The translations under genes and the position numbers were made by a program. The notes under the pieces are model-generated. The model was not told the origin of the DNA, did no database searches, and saw only the letters and a program-made list of their open reading frames with translations. Shown in pieces: positions 41,153 through 49,639 of a DNA stretch of 64,000 bases; position 1 is the stretch's first letter, and each line of letters opens with the position of its first letter. The stretch covers positions 62,001-126,000 of the forward strand of contig DATJPD010000082.1 of the NCBI GenBank assembly GCA_035506575.1, written 5' to 3'. The stretch comes from DATJPD01 sp035506575 (GTDB taxonomy: Bacteria; Pseudomonadota; Alphaproteobacteria; CACIAM-22H2).

Positions 41153-42373
41153 ATGACCGCCACCGCCCGCCCCGCCTCTCAGGCCACGAAACCGCCCGCG
41201 TCCGGCAAATTCGTCTGGGAGGATCCGTTTCTCTTCGAGGACCAGCTCACCGAGGACGAGCGGATGGTGCGCGACAGCGCCCGCGCCTACTGCCAGGACA
41301 AGCTGATGCCGCGGGTGCTCGAAGCGTTCCGCCACGAAAAGTTCGACCGCGCGATCATGACCGAGATGGGCGCCCTCGGATTTCTTGGCTCGACGATCGA
41401 GGGGTATGGCTGTGCCGGCACCAACTACGTTTCCTACGGACTGATCGCCCGCGAAGTCGAACGGGTGGATTCCGGCTACCGCTCCGCCCTGAGCGTGCAG
41501 TCCTCGCTCGTCATGCATCCGATCAACGCCTATGGCAGCGAGGCGCAGCGGCAGAAATATCTGCCCAAGCTCGCCACCGCCGAGTGGATCGGCTGCTTCG
41601 GCCTGACCGAGCCCGATCACGGCTCCGATCCCGGCGGCATGAAGACGCGCGCCAAGAAGGTTCAGGGCGGCTATCTCCTGACCGGCAACAAGATGTGGAT
41701 CACCAACTCGCCCATTGCCGACGTGTTCGTCGTGTGGGCCAAGGACGACGAGGGCGTGATCCGCGGCTTCATCCTCGAGAAGGGCATGAAGGGGCTGTCG
41801 GCGCCGAAGATCGAAGGCAAGTTCAGCCTCCGTGCGTCGACGACCGGCGAGATCGTGATGGACAATGTCGAGGTGCCCGAGGAGAACCGTCTCCCCAACG
41901 CCAAGGGCCTCGGCGGGCCGTTCGGCTGCCTCAACAACGCGCGGTATGGGATCGCCTGGGGCGCACTCGGAGCTGCGGAGTTCTGCTGGCACCGCGCGCG
42001 CCAGTATACGCTCGAGCGCAAGCAGTTCGGCCGTCCGCTCGCCGCGAACCAGCTGATCCAGAAGAAGCTCGCCGACATGCAGACCGAGATCTCGATCGGC
42101 CTGCAGGCCTGCCTGCGGGTCGGGCGGCTCAAGGACGAAGGCCGGGCCGCCCCCGAGCTGATCTCGCTCGTCAAGCGGAACTCGGCCGGCAAGGCGCTCG
42201 ATATCGCGCGCGTCGCCCGCGACATGCATGGCGGCAACGGTGTCGCCGACGAATTCCACGTCATCCGCCACGTGCTGAACCTCGAGGCCGTGAACACCTA
42301 CGAAGGCACGCACGACATCCACGCCCTGATCCTCGGCCGGGCGCAGACCGACATCCAGGCCTTCACCGCCTAA
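41153..42373 (+). CDS. gcdH: Glutaryl-CoA dehydrogenase
   Basis: A 406-residue acyl-CoA dehydrogenase that converts glutaryl-CoA to crotonyl-CoA in lysine and tryptophan breakdown. It matches the GCDH subfamily throughout: LFEDQLTEDERMVRDSARAY, LSVQSSLVMHPINAYGSEAQ, GCFGLTEPDHGSDPGGM, LTGNKMWITNSPIADVFVVW. The catalytic glutamate is Glu384 in NTYEGTHDIH. The start follows AAGGAG. No electron-transfer flavoprotein or CaiB partner is adjacent. Confidence 0.93.
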   Translation: MTATARPASQATKPPASGKFVWEDPFLFEDQLTEDERMVRDSARAYCQDKLMPRVLEAFRHEKFDRAIMTEMGALGFLGSTIEGYGCAGTNYVSYGLIAREVERVDSGYRSALSVQSSLVMHPINAYGSEAQRQKYLPKLATAEWIGCFGLTEPDHGSDPGGMKTRAKKVQGGYLLTGNKMWITNSPIADVFVVWAKDDEGVIRGFILEKGMKGLSAPKIEGKFSLRASTTGEIVMDNVEVPEENRLPNAKGLGGPFGCLNNARYGIAWGALGAAEFCWHRARQYTLERKQFGRPLAANQLIQKKLADMQTEISIGLQACLRVGRLKDEGRAAPELISLVKRNSAGKALDIARVARDMHGGNGVADEFHVIRHVLNLEAVNTYEGTHDIHALILGRAQTDIQAFTA

Positions 42374-42431
42374 CTGCGGCCAGATTTGACGCCCAGGCTG
42401 ATCCCGCCAACAATGGCGGCGGAGAGATTCT

Positions 42432-43097
42432 ATGCCCTATCGTCCGATCGCACTGGGCCTGGCGCTGGCGCTCATCGCAGCGACGGCTACATCTGCGCTT
42501 GGTCAGGCGCCGCCGGCGCGTTCGACCGAGGCCGACTTGAAGCGGCTGGCCGAATACATCAAGTCGCCGGCTCACCTCGAAGCGGTTGCGGCCGCGATCT
42601 CCGCCTTCGAGCCCGACGCGCTCGCGGCCACGTGCAAGACCGTGAAGCCGGTCAAAGGCCGCTCATGGAAGCCGGTCGAAGATCCTGTGTTCGAGATGTA
42701 CGCCGTGGCTCCGAAGACCGCGGCCTGGCAGGAAAGCTGGGACGTCTCGGCCTGCGGCAAAACAGGCATCCGCAATCTGGGCTTCGTCGCGCGCCCGGGG
42801 CAGGGAGTGACGCCGCTGCCCATGTTCCCGGGTGAGTCGCTCGCCGATCTCAAGCTGCAGGAGGAAGCCGGTCAGATCGCGTTGGATACGGTCGCTCCCG
42901 GCGCCCTGAAGTGCCAGGAGGGCCACATCCAGGTGATCGACAGCATGGTCACGGACCGCGCACAAGCGGCGCAAAATAGCTGGACCGAACAGTGGATCGC
43001 GGCCGGCTGCGGCCACATCGTCCCGATCTTCGTGCGCTTCTCACCCGGCCAGAACGGCAGGCCCGCCTTCGACTTCCAGGCGGGCCAAGCCCACTGA
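42432..43097 (+). CDS. Exported protein of unknown function
   Basis: A 221-residue protein with a clear signal peptide (PIALGLALALIAATATSALG, cleavage after ALG). Mature sequence has a helical start (ADLKRLAEYIKSPAHLEAVA) and five cysteines, including CKTVKPVK, SACGKTG, LKCQEG and AAGCGHIVPIF; the last phrase recalls periplasmic beta-sandwich proteins with a C-terminal disulphide. I do not recognise the family. GGAGAG precedes the start. It stands 58 bases after gcdH and converges on a MarR gene. Confidence 0.7.
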   Translation: MPYRPIALGLALALIAATATSALGQAPPARSTEADLKRLAEYIKSPAHLEAVAAAISAFEPDALAATCKTVKPVKGRSWKPVEDPVFEMYAVAPKTAAWQESWDVSACGKTGIRNLGFVARPGQGVTPLPMFPGESLADLKLQEEAGQIALDTVAPGALKCQEGHIQVIDSMVTDRAQAAQNSWTEQWIAAGCGHIVPIFVRFSPGQNGRPAFDFQAGQAH

Positions 43098-43118
43098 CCG
43101 ACGGGCTGCGGCGAAGCG

Positions 43119-43592
43119 TTACGCGGCGGTGGTGACCATGCCGCCGCCTTCGGCGACGGCGGCGTTCCAGAAACGCTCGATGCGGCGCAGGGTCTGATCC
43201 ATCGCCTGCATCTCTTCGAGCTTCACGGGCCCGCGGCCGAGATCGTCGGCATGGCGCTGGAAGACGCCATCGAGCCGGCGATGCAGTTCGAGGCCCTTCT
43301 GCGTGAGCTTGATGCGCACCGAACGGCGGTCGTGCGGCGAGCGCGCCTGGGCGATGTAGCCCTGCTCGATCAGCTTCTTGAGGTTGTACGAGACGTTCGA
43401 GCCGAGATAGTAGCCGCGCTGGGTGAGCTCGCCGACGGTCAGCTCCTCGTTCCCGATATTGTAAAGAATGAGCGCCTGGACGTTGTTGATGTCGCGGATC
43501 CCCAGCCGATCCATCTCGATTTTGACGACTTCGAGAAAGTGCCGGTGAAGGCGTTCGACAAGTGCGACAGCCTCAAGATAAGCCGCTTTCAT
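43119..43592 (-). CDS. MarR-family regulator (LdtR-like)
   Basis: A 157-residue winged-helix regulator. The DNA-binding part reads LTVGELTQRGYYLGSNVSYN, LKKLIEQGYIAQARSPHDRR, SVRIKLTQKGLELHRRLDGV. The GYYLGSNVSYNLKKLIEQGY phrase is typical of the alphaproteobacterial LdtR-type MarR proteins tied to cell-envelope stress. An imperfect palindrome GTTACTAGAAAC lies 20 bases upstream (43612-43623) and may be its own site. It is a single gene; targets are not obvious. Confidence 0.85.
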   Translation of the reverse strand: MKAAYLEAVALVERLHRHFLEVVKIEMDRLGIRDINNVQALILYNIGNEELTVGELTQRGYYLGSNVSYNLKKLIEQGYIAQARSPHDRRSVRIKLTQKGLELHRRLDGVFQRHADDLGRGPVKLEEMQAMDQTLRRIERFWNAAVAEGGGMVTTAA

Positions 43593-43658
43593 CGACAGTC
43601 CTCTCGGTTAAGTTACTAGAAACATGCCGTTATTCTGGTGAAAAAACAATTAAGTTTG

Positions 43659-44546
43659 TCAGCTTCCTTTCAACATATTGATTACGCTTGAGAAGTCGAG
43701 ATTTTCGCGCCCGCTTTGGGCGTTGAGCCCGTGCAGAGCCTGGGCCAACGCTCCCATAGGAGTCGCAACTCCGGCTCCGGCGGCCGCGCGCTGGGCGAGC
43801 GTGAGATCCTTCAGCATCATGGCCGTGGTGAACCCCGCCTTGTAGCCGCGGTTGGCGGGTGAGGCTGGCACCGGCCCGGGGACCGGACAGTAGCTGGTCA
43901 TCGACCAGCACTGGCCGGACGACTTGGAGCTGATGTCGAACAGCTTCTGCGCCGGCAGCCCCAGCTTCTCGGCCAGCAGGAACGCCTCCGAGACCGCGAT
44001 CATCGACACGCCCAGCAGCATATTGTTGCAGATCTTCGCGGCCTGTCCGTTGCCGGCTGCCCCGGCGTGCACGATCGTCTTTCCCATCGCCTGCAGGATC
44101 GGCTGACCGCGCGCGAACGCCTCGTCCGGCCCGCCGACCATGAAGGTGAGCGTCCCGGCTTCGGCTCCGGCCACGCCGCCGGACACGGGCGCATCGAGCA
44201 TCGCGAGCCCCGCCTGGCCCGCCGCCGCACTGACGGCGCGGGCACTTTCGACATCGATGGTCGATGAGTCGATCAGCAGCGCGCCCTTCCCCGCCGCGGC
44301 GATGACCCCCTTCTCACCCAGGTAGACCCCACGCACATGCTCCCCGGCCGGCAGCATGGTGAGCACCACCTCGGCCCCGGCCGCGGCATCCGCCGCACTC
44401 TTGGCCGCCACGGCGCCGGCGCCCACCACCGCCTCGAGATTGGGCTTCACCACATCGAACGCGCGCAGCTTGTGGCCTGCCTTGAGCAGGTTGCGCGCCA
44501 TCGGCCCGCCCATATTGCCGAGGCCGATGAAGCCGATCGTCGCCAT
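43659..44546 (-). CDS. mmsB: 3-hydroxyisobutyrate dehydrogenase
   Basis: A 295-residue NAD-dependent enzyme that makes methylmalonate semialdehyde in valine breakdown. Signature MATIGFIGLGNMGGPMARNL is the Rossmann start; DAPVSGGVAGAEAGTLTFMV is the substrate loop; the catalytic Lys lies in GNGQAAKICNNMLLG (K in AAKICNN). The C-terminal helical domain holds MLKDLTLAQRAAAGAG. It lies 10 bases downstream of the 3-hydroxyisobutyryl-CoA hydrolase gene, the preceding step of the pathway. Confidence 0.94.
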   Translation of the reverse strand: MATIGFIGLGNMGGPMARNLLKAGHKLRAFDVVKPNLEAVVGAGAVAAKSAADAAAGAEVVLTMLPAGEHVRGVYLGEKGVIAAAGKGALLIDSSTIDVESARAVSAAAGQAGLAMLDAPVSGGVAGAEAGTLTFMVGGPDEAFARGQPILQAMGKTIVHAGAAGNGQAAKICNNMLLGVSMIAVSEAFLLAEKLGLPAQKLFDISSKSSGQCWSMTSYCPVPGPVPASPANRGYKAGFTTAMMLKDLTLAQRAAAGAGVATPMGALAQALHGLNAQSGRENLDFSSVINMLKGS

Positions 44547-44556
44547 GGCGTCCTCC

Positions 44557-45612
44557 TCAGTCGTCGTAGTTGAGCTCGGGTTCGTCCGTGAACGGCGCGA
44601 AATAGGAATCGACTTTCGCCGTCGTCGCCTCCGCAAGCGTGGCCGGGCGCCATTTCGGCGCGTTGTCCTTGTCGACGAGCACCGCGCGCACACCCTCGAA
44701 AAAATCGGGGTCGGCCATGAACCGCCGCACCAGCCGGTATTCCATGCGCATGCAGTCCTCGAACTCGAGATGCGCCGCCTCGCGCAGTTCGCGCAAGGTC
44801 ACGCGCAGACTGAGCGGCGCCTTCTGCGCCAGGCTTTGGCGCGTCTCGGCGGCCCAGGCCGTCCCTTCACGGTCCAGGGCGGCGAAGATTTCCTCGACGG
44901 TGCCACCGGCAAAGCAGCGCGCGATCGCCTCGCGATGCGCCTGCAGCGGCGCCTCGCCTTCCAGCCGCGCGGCAAAGCGGCGCACCACATCGGCGGGCGG
45001 CTCGCGCTCGAGCGCCACCATCACCGCGGGCAGCAGAGCCGACGGAATGAAGTGCGTCGCAAGCCCGGTGTAGAGCAGGTCGGCGGCTTTGATCCGCCCG
45101 CCGGTCAGGCCGAGATAGATGCCGGCGTGATCCGCCAGATGCGACAGGTAATAGCTGGCGCCGACGTCGGGAAACAGGCCGATGCCGGTCTCGGGCATCG
45201 CGAACAGCGTCTTCTCCGTCGCCACGCGGAAGCGGGCGGGCGCCGATACGCCGACGCCGCCGCCCATGGTAATGCCGTCCATGAGCGCCACGAAGGGCTT
45301 CGCGTAGCGGAAGATCCGCCGGTTCATCCGGTATTCGTTCCAGTAGAACTCCTGGGTCAGCCGGCCGCGCGGCCCCGCCTCCCACAGCGCGCGCACGTCG
45401 CCGCCGGCGCAGAACGCGCGATCCCCCGCCCCCGTGATCGCCACCGTCTCGACCTTCGGCTCGGCGGCCCAGCGCCGCAGCTGCGCATCGAGCCTGAGGC
45501 TCATGTCATGGGTCAGCGCGTTCAGCGCCCGCGGCCGGTTCATGGTGATATGCCCCAGCCGGCCGCGGACCGCGAACAGGATGTCGCTCTGCGTGGATGT
45601 CACCTCGTTCAT
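44557..45612 (-). CDS. 3-hydroxyisobutyryl-CoA hydrolase
   Basis: A 351-residue crotonase-fold thioesterase. Hallmarks of the HIBCH group are ITMNRPRALNALTHDMSLRL, CAGGDVRALWEAG, ALMDGITMGGGVGVSAPARF and FAMPETGIGLFPDVGASYYL with the catalytic Glu and Asp. The length (about 350) separates it from ordinary enoyl-CoA hydratases (about 260). It feeds MmsB, encoded 10 bases downstream, in valine degradation. Confidence 0.93.
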   Translation of the reverse strand: MNEVTSTQSDILFAVRGRLGHITMNRPRALNALTHDMSLRLDAQLRRWAAEPKVETVAITGAGDRAFCAGGDVRALWEAGPRGRLTQEFYWNEYRMNRRIFRYAKPFVALMDGITMGGGVGVSAPARFRVATEKTLFAMPETGIGLFPDVGASYYLSHLADHAGIYLGLTGGRIKAADLLYTGLATHFIPSALLPAVMVALEREPPADVVRRFAARLEGEAPLQAHREAIARCFAGGTVEEIFAALDREGTAWAAETRQSLAQKAPLSLRVTLRELREAAHLEFEDCMRMEYRLVRRFMADPDFFEGVRAVLVDKDNAPKWRPATLAEATTAKVDSYFAPFTDEPELNYDD

Positions 45613-45615
45613 ATT

Positions 45616-45975
45616 TCAAAACACATTGTAATATTTGCGCCGGTATATCTGGCCTGCCTCAAGGGGCCTCTCACTAGTGAACACGCTAAGAACATTTCCA
45701 TTCTGGAAGGTCATCCGAATAGCCCATTCGTCCCAACTGACATCCTCAACCTTCGTTTCAAGTAAATCTTGAAAGTGAATTACGCCGACGCCTTCATCGA
45801 TGTCGTAGGTAAAAACGTTAGCCCCAACCTTCTGCTCGTATTGCATCCGGTGTTCACTGACGATCCCGATCTCCTCGGCAAACGTGAGGACAATGGACCA
45901 TTTGTTGATGGTGATCTGGGTGAACGTGCAGCCCCTCAAGAACGAAAAGTCGTCATCCTTGCTGAATTTCCTCAT
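45616..45975 (-). CDS. Small hypothetical protein of lower GC content
   Basis: A 119-residue beta-rich protein with a core FLRGCTFTQITINKWSIVLT and YDIDEGVGVIHFQDLLETKV, then WDEWAIRMTFQNGNVLSVFT. The pattern of a first strand with W, a second beta hairpin and a third loosely recalls DUF6188-type single-domain proteins, by eye only. Codon use and base composition are clearly less GC-rich than the flanking genes, suggesting recent acquisition. It abuts a palindromic repeat (45981-46104). Confidence 0.5.
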   Translation of the reverse strand: MRKFSKDDDFSFLRGCTFTQITINKWSIVLTFAEEIGIVSEHRMQYEQKVGANVFTYDIDEGVGVIHFQDLLETKVEDVSWDEWAIRMTFQNGNVLSVFTSERPLEAGQIYRRKYYNVF

Positions 45976-45980
45976 CGTGA

Positions 45981-46104
45981 ACCCCTCACCCGCTCGCTGC
46001 CGCTCGCGACCTCTCCCGCAAGGGGAGAGGTGAATTTACAGTACGCCAACTTCCCCCTCTCCCCTTGTGGGAGAGGGCAGCCGCGAAGCGGCGGGGTGAG
46101 GGGC
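45981..46104. repeat. Paired palindromic repeat (REP/BIME-like)
   Basis: Two near-identical copies of a ~55-base GC-rich unit face each other. The left copy starts ACCCCTCACCCGCTCG and contains CCTCTCCCGCAAGGGGAGAGG; the reverse complement of the right copy starts GCCCCTCACCCCGCCG and contains CCTCTCCCACAAGGGGAGAGG. Each unit holds a stem of its own, and the whole forms a long inverted repeat. Such bacterial interspersed palindromes often sit between operons and can act as transcript stabilisers or terminators. Confidence 0.7.
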
Positions 46105-46128
46105 TAACGCACATAGTCGATACGTCCG

Positions 46129-46587
46129 TCAGAACTCCTTGCTGAGCTTGCGGTCGAGCGACAACGGGCCGCCGCCGCGGAAAAAGATGGCGAGCGCGCA
46201 CAAGCCCATCAAGGTGACGTACTCCATGCCGCGCTGACCCCACCACCATTTGGGCCACAACACGCCTAAGGCGATCACCGCCATCTGGATGACGAACGCG
46301 GCGGCCGCGATGCGGGTGTAGAGGCCGAGGATCAGGAGCGCCCCGCCAACCGCTTCGATCACCCCGATGAAATAGGCCCAGGCGAGCGGCGGATCGAGCC
46401 CCAGACCGGCCATCGTCTTCGCCGCATTCAGGGCATCGCCGAAGAACAGCTTGTTGATCCCGTGCGGCAGCAGGACGAGACCCAGCGCGATGCGCACGAG
46501 ACTGTAGCTGTAAGGTGCAAGGCTTTCATACAGCCCGGCCACGCCGGGCACGACCAGCCGTCGCGCATCGATGATGTCATCGCTCAT
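46129..46587 (-). CDS. DoxX-family membrane protein
   Basis: A 152-residue protein with four hydrophobic segments: YSLVRIALGLVLLPHGINKL, the AYFIGVIEAVGGALLILGLY segment, IAAAAFVIQMAVIALGVLW, and a last one at MGLCALAIFFRG. The GVIEAVGGALLILGLYTRIAA segment is the DoxX signature. DoxX proteins are linked to oxidative stress and thiol redox control. It is followed by a paired palindromic repeat and has no obvious operon partner. Confidence 0.85.
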   Translation of the reverse strand: MSDDIIDARRLVVPGVAGLYESLAPYSYSLVRIALGLVLLPHGINKLFFGDALNAAKTMAGLGLDPPLAWAYFIGVIEAVGGALLILGLYTRIAAAAFVIQMAVIALGVLWPKWWWGQRGMEYVTLMGLCALAIFFRGGGPLSLDRKLSKEF

Positions 46588-46727
46588 GGTTTCCCCCTGG
46601 TCAGATCGTTTTCCATCTCGGGCATCCGCCCAAGCCCCGGTGTACGTGCGGCATCCAGCCCCGTCAACCGCGTGACATTCGGGCCTTCGCCCGCTAGAAC
46701 GACCTCGTAGTCACACGGGGCTCCTCG

Positions 46728-47720
46728 ATGCAGATCCTAGGTCGTTACCCGCGCACCCGGCTGCGGCGCAACCGCCGTCACGCCTGGAGCCGGGCGCTGG
46801 TCGCAGAACATACGCTCACGACCGCGGACCTCATCTGGCCGGTGTTCGTGCAGGAGGGCAAAGGCAAACGCACGCCGATCCCGTCGATGCCGGGCGTGGC
46901 ACGCCTCACCGTCGACGAGCTGGTCAAGGATGCGCGCCGTGCCGCCAAGCTCGGCATTCCGGCCATCGCCCTCTTCCCGGTCGTGCCGGCCAATCGCAAG
47001 AGCGAGGATGGCGACGAGGCCTGGAACGCGGACAATCTCGTCTGCCGCGCCGTGCGCGCGCTCAAGAAGGCCGTCCCCGACATGGGCGTCGTGTGCGATG
47101 TGGCCCTCGATCCCTATACGACCCACGGACAGGACGGCCTGGTGCGCGAGGGCTACGTCGTGAACGACGAGACGATCGAGGTGATCATCAAGCAGACGCT
47201 GGTCCAGGCCGAGGCCGGCTGCGATGTCATCGCCCCGTCGGAGATGATGGACGGCCGCATCGGCGCCCTGCGGGACGCACTGGACCGCGCCGGCTTCGAG
47301 GCGGTCCGCCTCATGGCCTACGCGGCGAAGTATGCGTCGGGGTTCTACGGTCCGTTCCGCGACGCGCTGGGCTCGGCCTCGAGCCTCGGCAAGGGCGACA
47401 AGCGCACCTACCAGATGGACCCCGCCAACAGCGACGAGGCGCTGCGCGAGGTCGGCTTCGACCTCGACGAGGGCGCCGACATGGTGATGGTCAAGCCCGG
47501 CATGCCCTATCTCGACATCGTGCGCCGGGTGAAGGACACGTTCGGCGCTCCCACCTTCGTCTACCAGGTGTCCGGCGAGTACGCGATGCTGGCCGGGGCT
47601 GTCGAGCGCGGCTGGCTCGACCGCCGCGTGGTCATGGAATCCCTGATCGGCTTCAAGCGCGCCGGCGCCGACGGCGTGCTGACCTATTTCGCGGTCGAAG
47701 CGGCGGAGGCGCTGCGGTGA
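46728..47720 (+). CDS. hemB: Delta-aminolevulinic acid dehydratase
   Basis: A 330-residue enzyme that makes porphobilinogen in haem synthesis. Signatures are RLRRNRRHAWSRALVAEHTL, DVALDPYTTHGQDGL (metal site; the DALDPYTxHGxDG type with Asp in place of the zinc cysteines), KQTLVQAEAGCDVIAPSEMM, and the Schiff-base lysines in RLMAYAAKYASGFYGPFRDA and MVMVKPGMPYLDIV. The absence of the zinc cysteine triad suggests a magnesium-dependent enzyme, the common alphaproteobacterial form. Confidence 0.95.
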   Translation: MQILGRYPRTRLRRNRRHAWSRALVAEHTLTTADLIWPVFVQEGKGKRTPIPSMPGVARLTVDELVKDARRAAKLGIPAIALFPVVPANRKSEDGDEAWNADNLVCRAVRALKKAVPDMGVVCDVALDPYTTHGQDGLVREGYVVNDETIEVIIKQTLVQAEAGCDVIAPSEMMDGRIGALRDALDRAGFEAVRLMAYAAKYASGFYGPFRDALGSASSLGKGDKRTYQMDPANSDEALREVGFDLDEGADMVMVKPGMPYLDIVRRVKDTFGAPTFVYQVSGEYAMLAGAVERGWLDRRVVMESLIGFKRAGADGVLTYFAVEAAEALR

Positions 47721-47736
47721 GGATCCGGCACCGCCC

Positions 47737-49392
47737 ATGACCGTATTCGAGGCGGCCCTCCGTCGGGCGGACGAAGACCCCGAGGAGATCGCTCTCTGGT
47801 TCTACGCCAAGGGAACCGTCACTGCCGTCTCGCACCGGGATCTGATCGCAGGCGCCCGCCGCTACCGGGCGGTGCTCGCCAGCCGCGGCGTCAAGCGCGG
47901 CGATATCGTGATCCTGCTGCTGGATCACTCGCTCGATCAGTATTTCGGCTTCCTCGGCGCGATGCTGCTGGGCGCCATTCCGTCCTTTATGCCGCCGCTG
48001 ACCAGCAAGCAAATCCCGGCTCTGTATTGGTCGAGCCATGCGGCGCTGTTCCAGCGCATCCAACCACGCGTCGTGATCGTCAGCGATGCACGCGCCGAAC
48101 AACTGCGCGCGCATATTCCGGATGGCAGCTTCGAGACCCTCACGCCGAGCACGGCGGCCTCCGCCGTGGAAGCTCCGCCATCCGGCGATGTGTCCCATGA
48201 CAGTGACGTGGCGCTGCTGCAGCACAGCTCCGGGACGACGGAACTCAAAAAAGGCGTTCAGCTCACGCACCGCGCGATCCTCGCCCAAGTGAGGGCTTAT
48301 TCCGCGGCGCTCGACATCACCGGCGCGGACCGGATCGCCAGCTGGCTGCCGCTCTATCATGACATGGGGCTCATCGCCTGCTTCATGGCGCCGCTCGTGC
48401 TGGGAATTCCGGTGGCCTCGCTCGACCCGTTCGAGTGGGTGGTCTCCCCCGATCTCTTGTTGCGCGCCATCGAAGCGCACCGCTGCACACTCGCCTGGAT
48501 GCCGAATTTCGCCTTCCATCACCTCGTGCGGACACGCCGGCCGGAGGCTCGGCACGATCTCGGCTCCATGCGCGCGTGGATCGACTGCTCGGAACCCTGC
48601 CGCGCTGCAACCTTCGATCTTTTCGCCTCGACCTTCGCCGATTGCGGGGTTTCGCCGGACCGCCTGCAGGTCTGCTACGCCATGGCCGAAACCGTGTTCG
48701 CCGTATCGCAGACCGCGGTCGGCCAGCCATGTCCCCGCCTGCGCGTGGACGGCGACAGCCTGCGCGGGGAGGGCCCCATCCGCGTCCGCAGCTCGGGCGA
48801 GTCTGGCGTCGAACTGCTCTCGGCCGGCCGCACGCTGACCGGTCTCGTCGCCCGTATCGTCGATGAGAAAGGTCATGAGGTGCCGGATGGGCATGTCGGC
48901 GAAATTTGCGTCTCCGGAGACTTCCTGTTCTCGGGCTACTATCGGCTCGCCGACCAGACCCGCCAGAAGCTGCGAGATGGCGTGTATTACACCCGCGACC
49001 GCGGTTTCAGATGGCACGGCGAGCTCTACGTGCTCGGCCGCGTCGATGACCTGATCATCATCAATGGCCGCAATTTCTATTGTCACGAAATCGAGCACAT
49101 TGCTGGGAGCGTGCCGGGGGTGAAGCCAGGACGGGCGGTGGCCTTTCCGGTCGACGATCCTGTCGCCGGGACGCAAGCCGCCGTGCTCGTAGCCGAAGTC
49201 GCCGCCGGCGGCGCCCGGCCGAAACTCGCCCGGGAAATCAAAGAAATCGTCCTGAGCCGCTGCGATCTCATCCTGCGCGAGGTCGCTCTCGTCGCGCCGG
49301 ACTGGATCGTGAAGACGACAAGCGGGAAAATCAGCCGGTCAGAGAATCGGAGCAAATATCTGTCCCGCAAGCAGGCAGAGGCGCAGCCATGA
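47737..49392 (+). CDS. Acyl-AMP ligase (FAAL / acyl-CoA synthetase superfamily)
   Basis: A 551-residue adenylating enzyme. Motifs: A3 P-loop LLQHSSGTTELKKGVQLTHR, ASWLPLYHDMGLIACFMAPL (typical of fatty acyl-AMP ligases), CYAMAETVFAV (adenine site), GYYRLADQTRQKLRDGVYYT, then the hinge FRWHGELYVLGRVDDLIIIN and a final lysine in IVKTTSGKISRSENR. The LPLYHDMGL phrase points to FAAL-type enzymes that pass acyl-AMP to a carrier protein rather than to CoA. It lies 16 bases after hemB and its last bases overlap an acyl carrier protein gene, so it probably loads that carrier. Confidence 0.86.
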   Translation: MTVFEAALRRADEDPEEIALWFYAKGTVTAVSHRDLIAGARRYRAVLASRGVKRGDIVILLLDHSLDQYFGFLGAMLLGAIPSFMPPLTSKQIPALYWSSHAALFQRIQPRVVIVSDARAEQLRAHIPDGSFETLTPSTAASAVEAPPSGDVSHDSDVALLQHSSGTTELKKGVQLTHRAILAQVRAYSAALDITGADRIASWLPLYHDMGLIACFMAPLVLGIPVASLDPFEWVVSPDLLLRAIEAHRCTLAWMPNFAFHHLVRTRRPEARHDLGSMRAWIDCSEPCRAATFDLFASTFADCGVSPDRLQVCYAMAETVFAVSQTAVGQPCPRLRVDGDSLRGEGPIRVRSSGESGVELLSAGRTLTGLVARIVDEKGHEVPDGHVGEICVSGDFLFSGYYRLADQTRQKLRDGVYYTRDRGFRWHGELYVLGRVDDLIIINGRNFYCHEIEHIAGSVPGVKPGRAVAFPVDDPVAGTQAAVLVAEVAAGGARPKLAREIKEIVLSRCDLILREVALVAPDWIVKTTSGKISRSENRSKYLSRKQAEAQP

Positions 49393-49637
49393 ATTCGGAT
49401 GAAATCCTGAGCCGCGTTCGCGAGGTCATTGCAAAGCAGTTCTCCGTCGCTTCCGGCACGATCACGCGCGACACGGTCGCCATGGACATATCGGGCTGGG
49501 ATTCGGTCACGCATGTCTATCTGCTGCTGGCGATCGAACGGGAGTTCGGCGCGCGAATTCCCGATGACCGCGTCTTCAGCATGGACAATGTCGGCGACCT
49601 CGTCGACATACTCGCCGAGCAACTGGCGAAACGGTAA
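49389..49637 (+). CDS. Acyl carrier protein (dedicated)
   Basis: An 82-residue carrier protein of four helices. The phosphopantetheine attachment site is Ser39 in ISGWDSVTHVYLLLAIEREF (DSV instead of the usual DSL), followed by the recognition helix and IPDDRVFSMDNVGDLVDILA. It overlaps the AMP-ligase gene (ATGA) and lies two bases before the WcbI-like gene, so the three are translated together. It is not the general AcpP; it lacks the conserved surroundings DSLDTVELV. Confidence 0.88.
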   Translation: MNSDEILSRVREVIAKQFSVASGTITRDTVAMDISGWDSVTHVYLLLAIEREFGARIPDDRVFSMDNVGDLVDILAEQLAKR

Positions 49638-49639
49638 GC

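Noticed and set aside
45981..46104. CRISPR-like array
   Set aside because: There are only two units in opposite orientation with no spacers; it is a paired palindrome.
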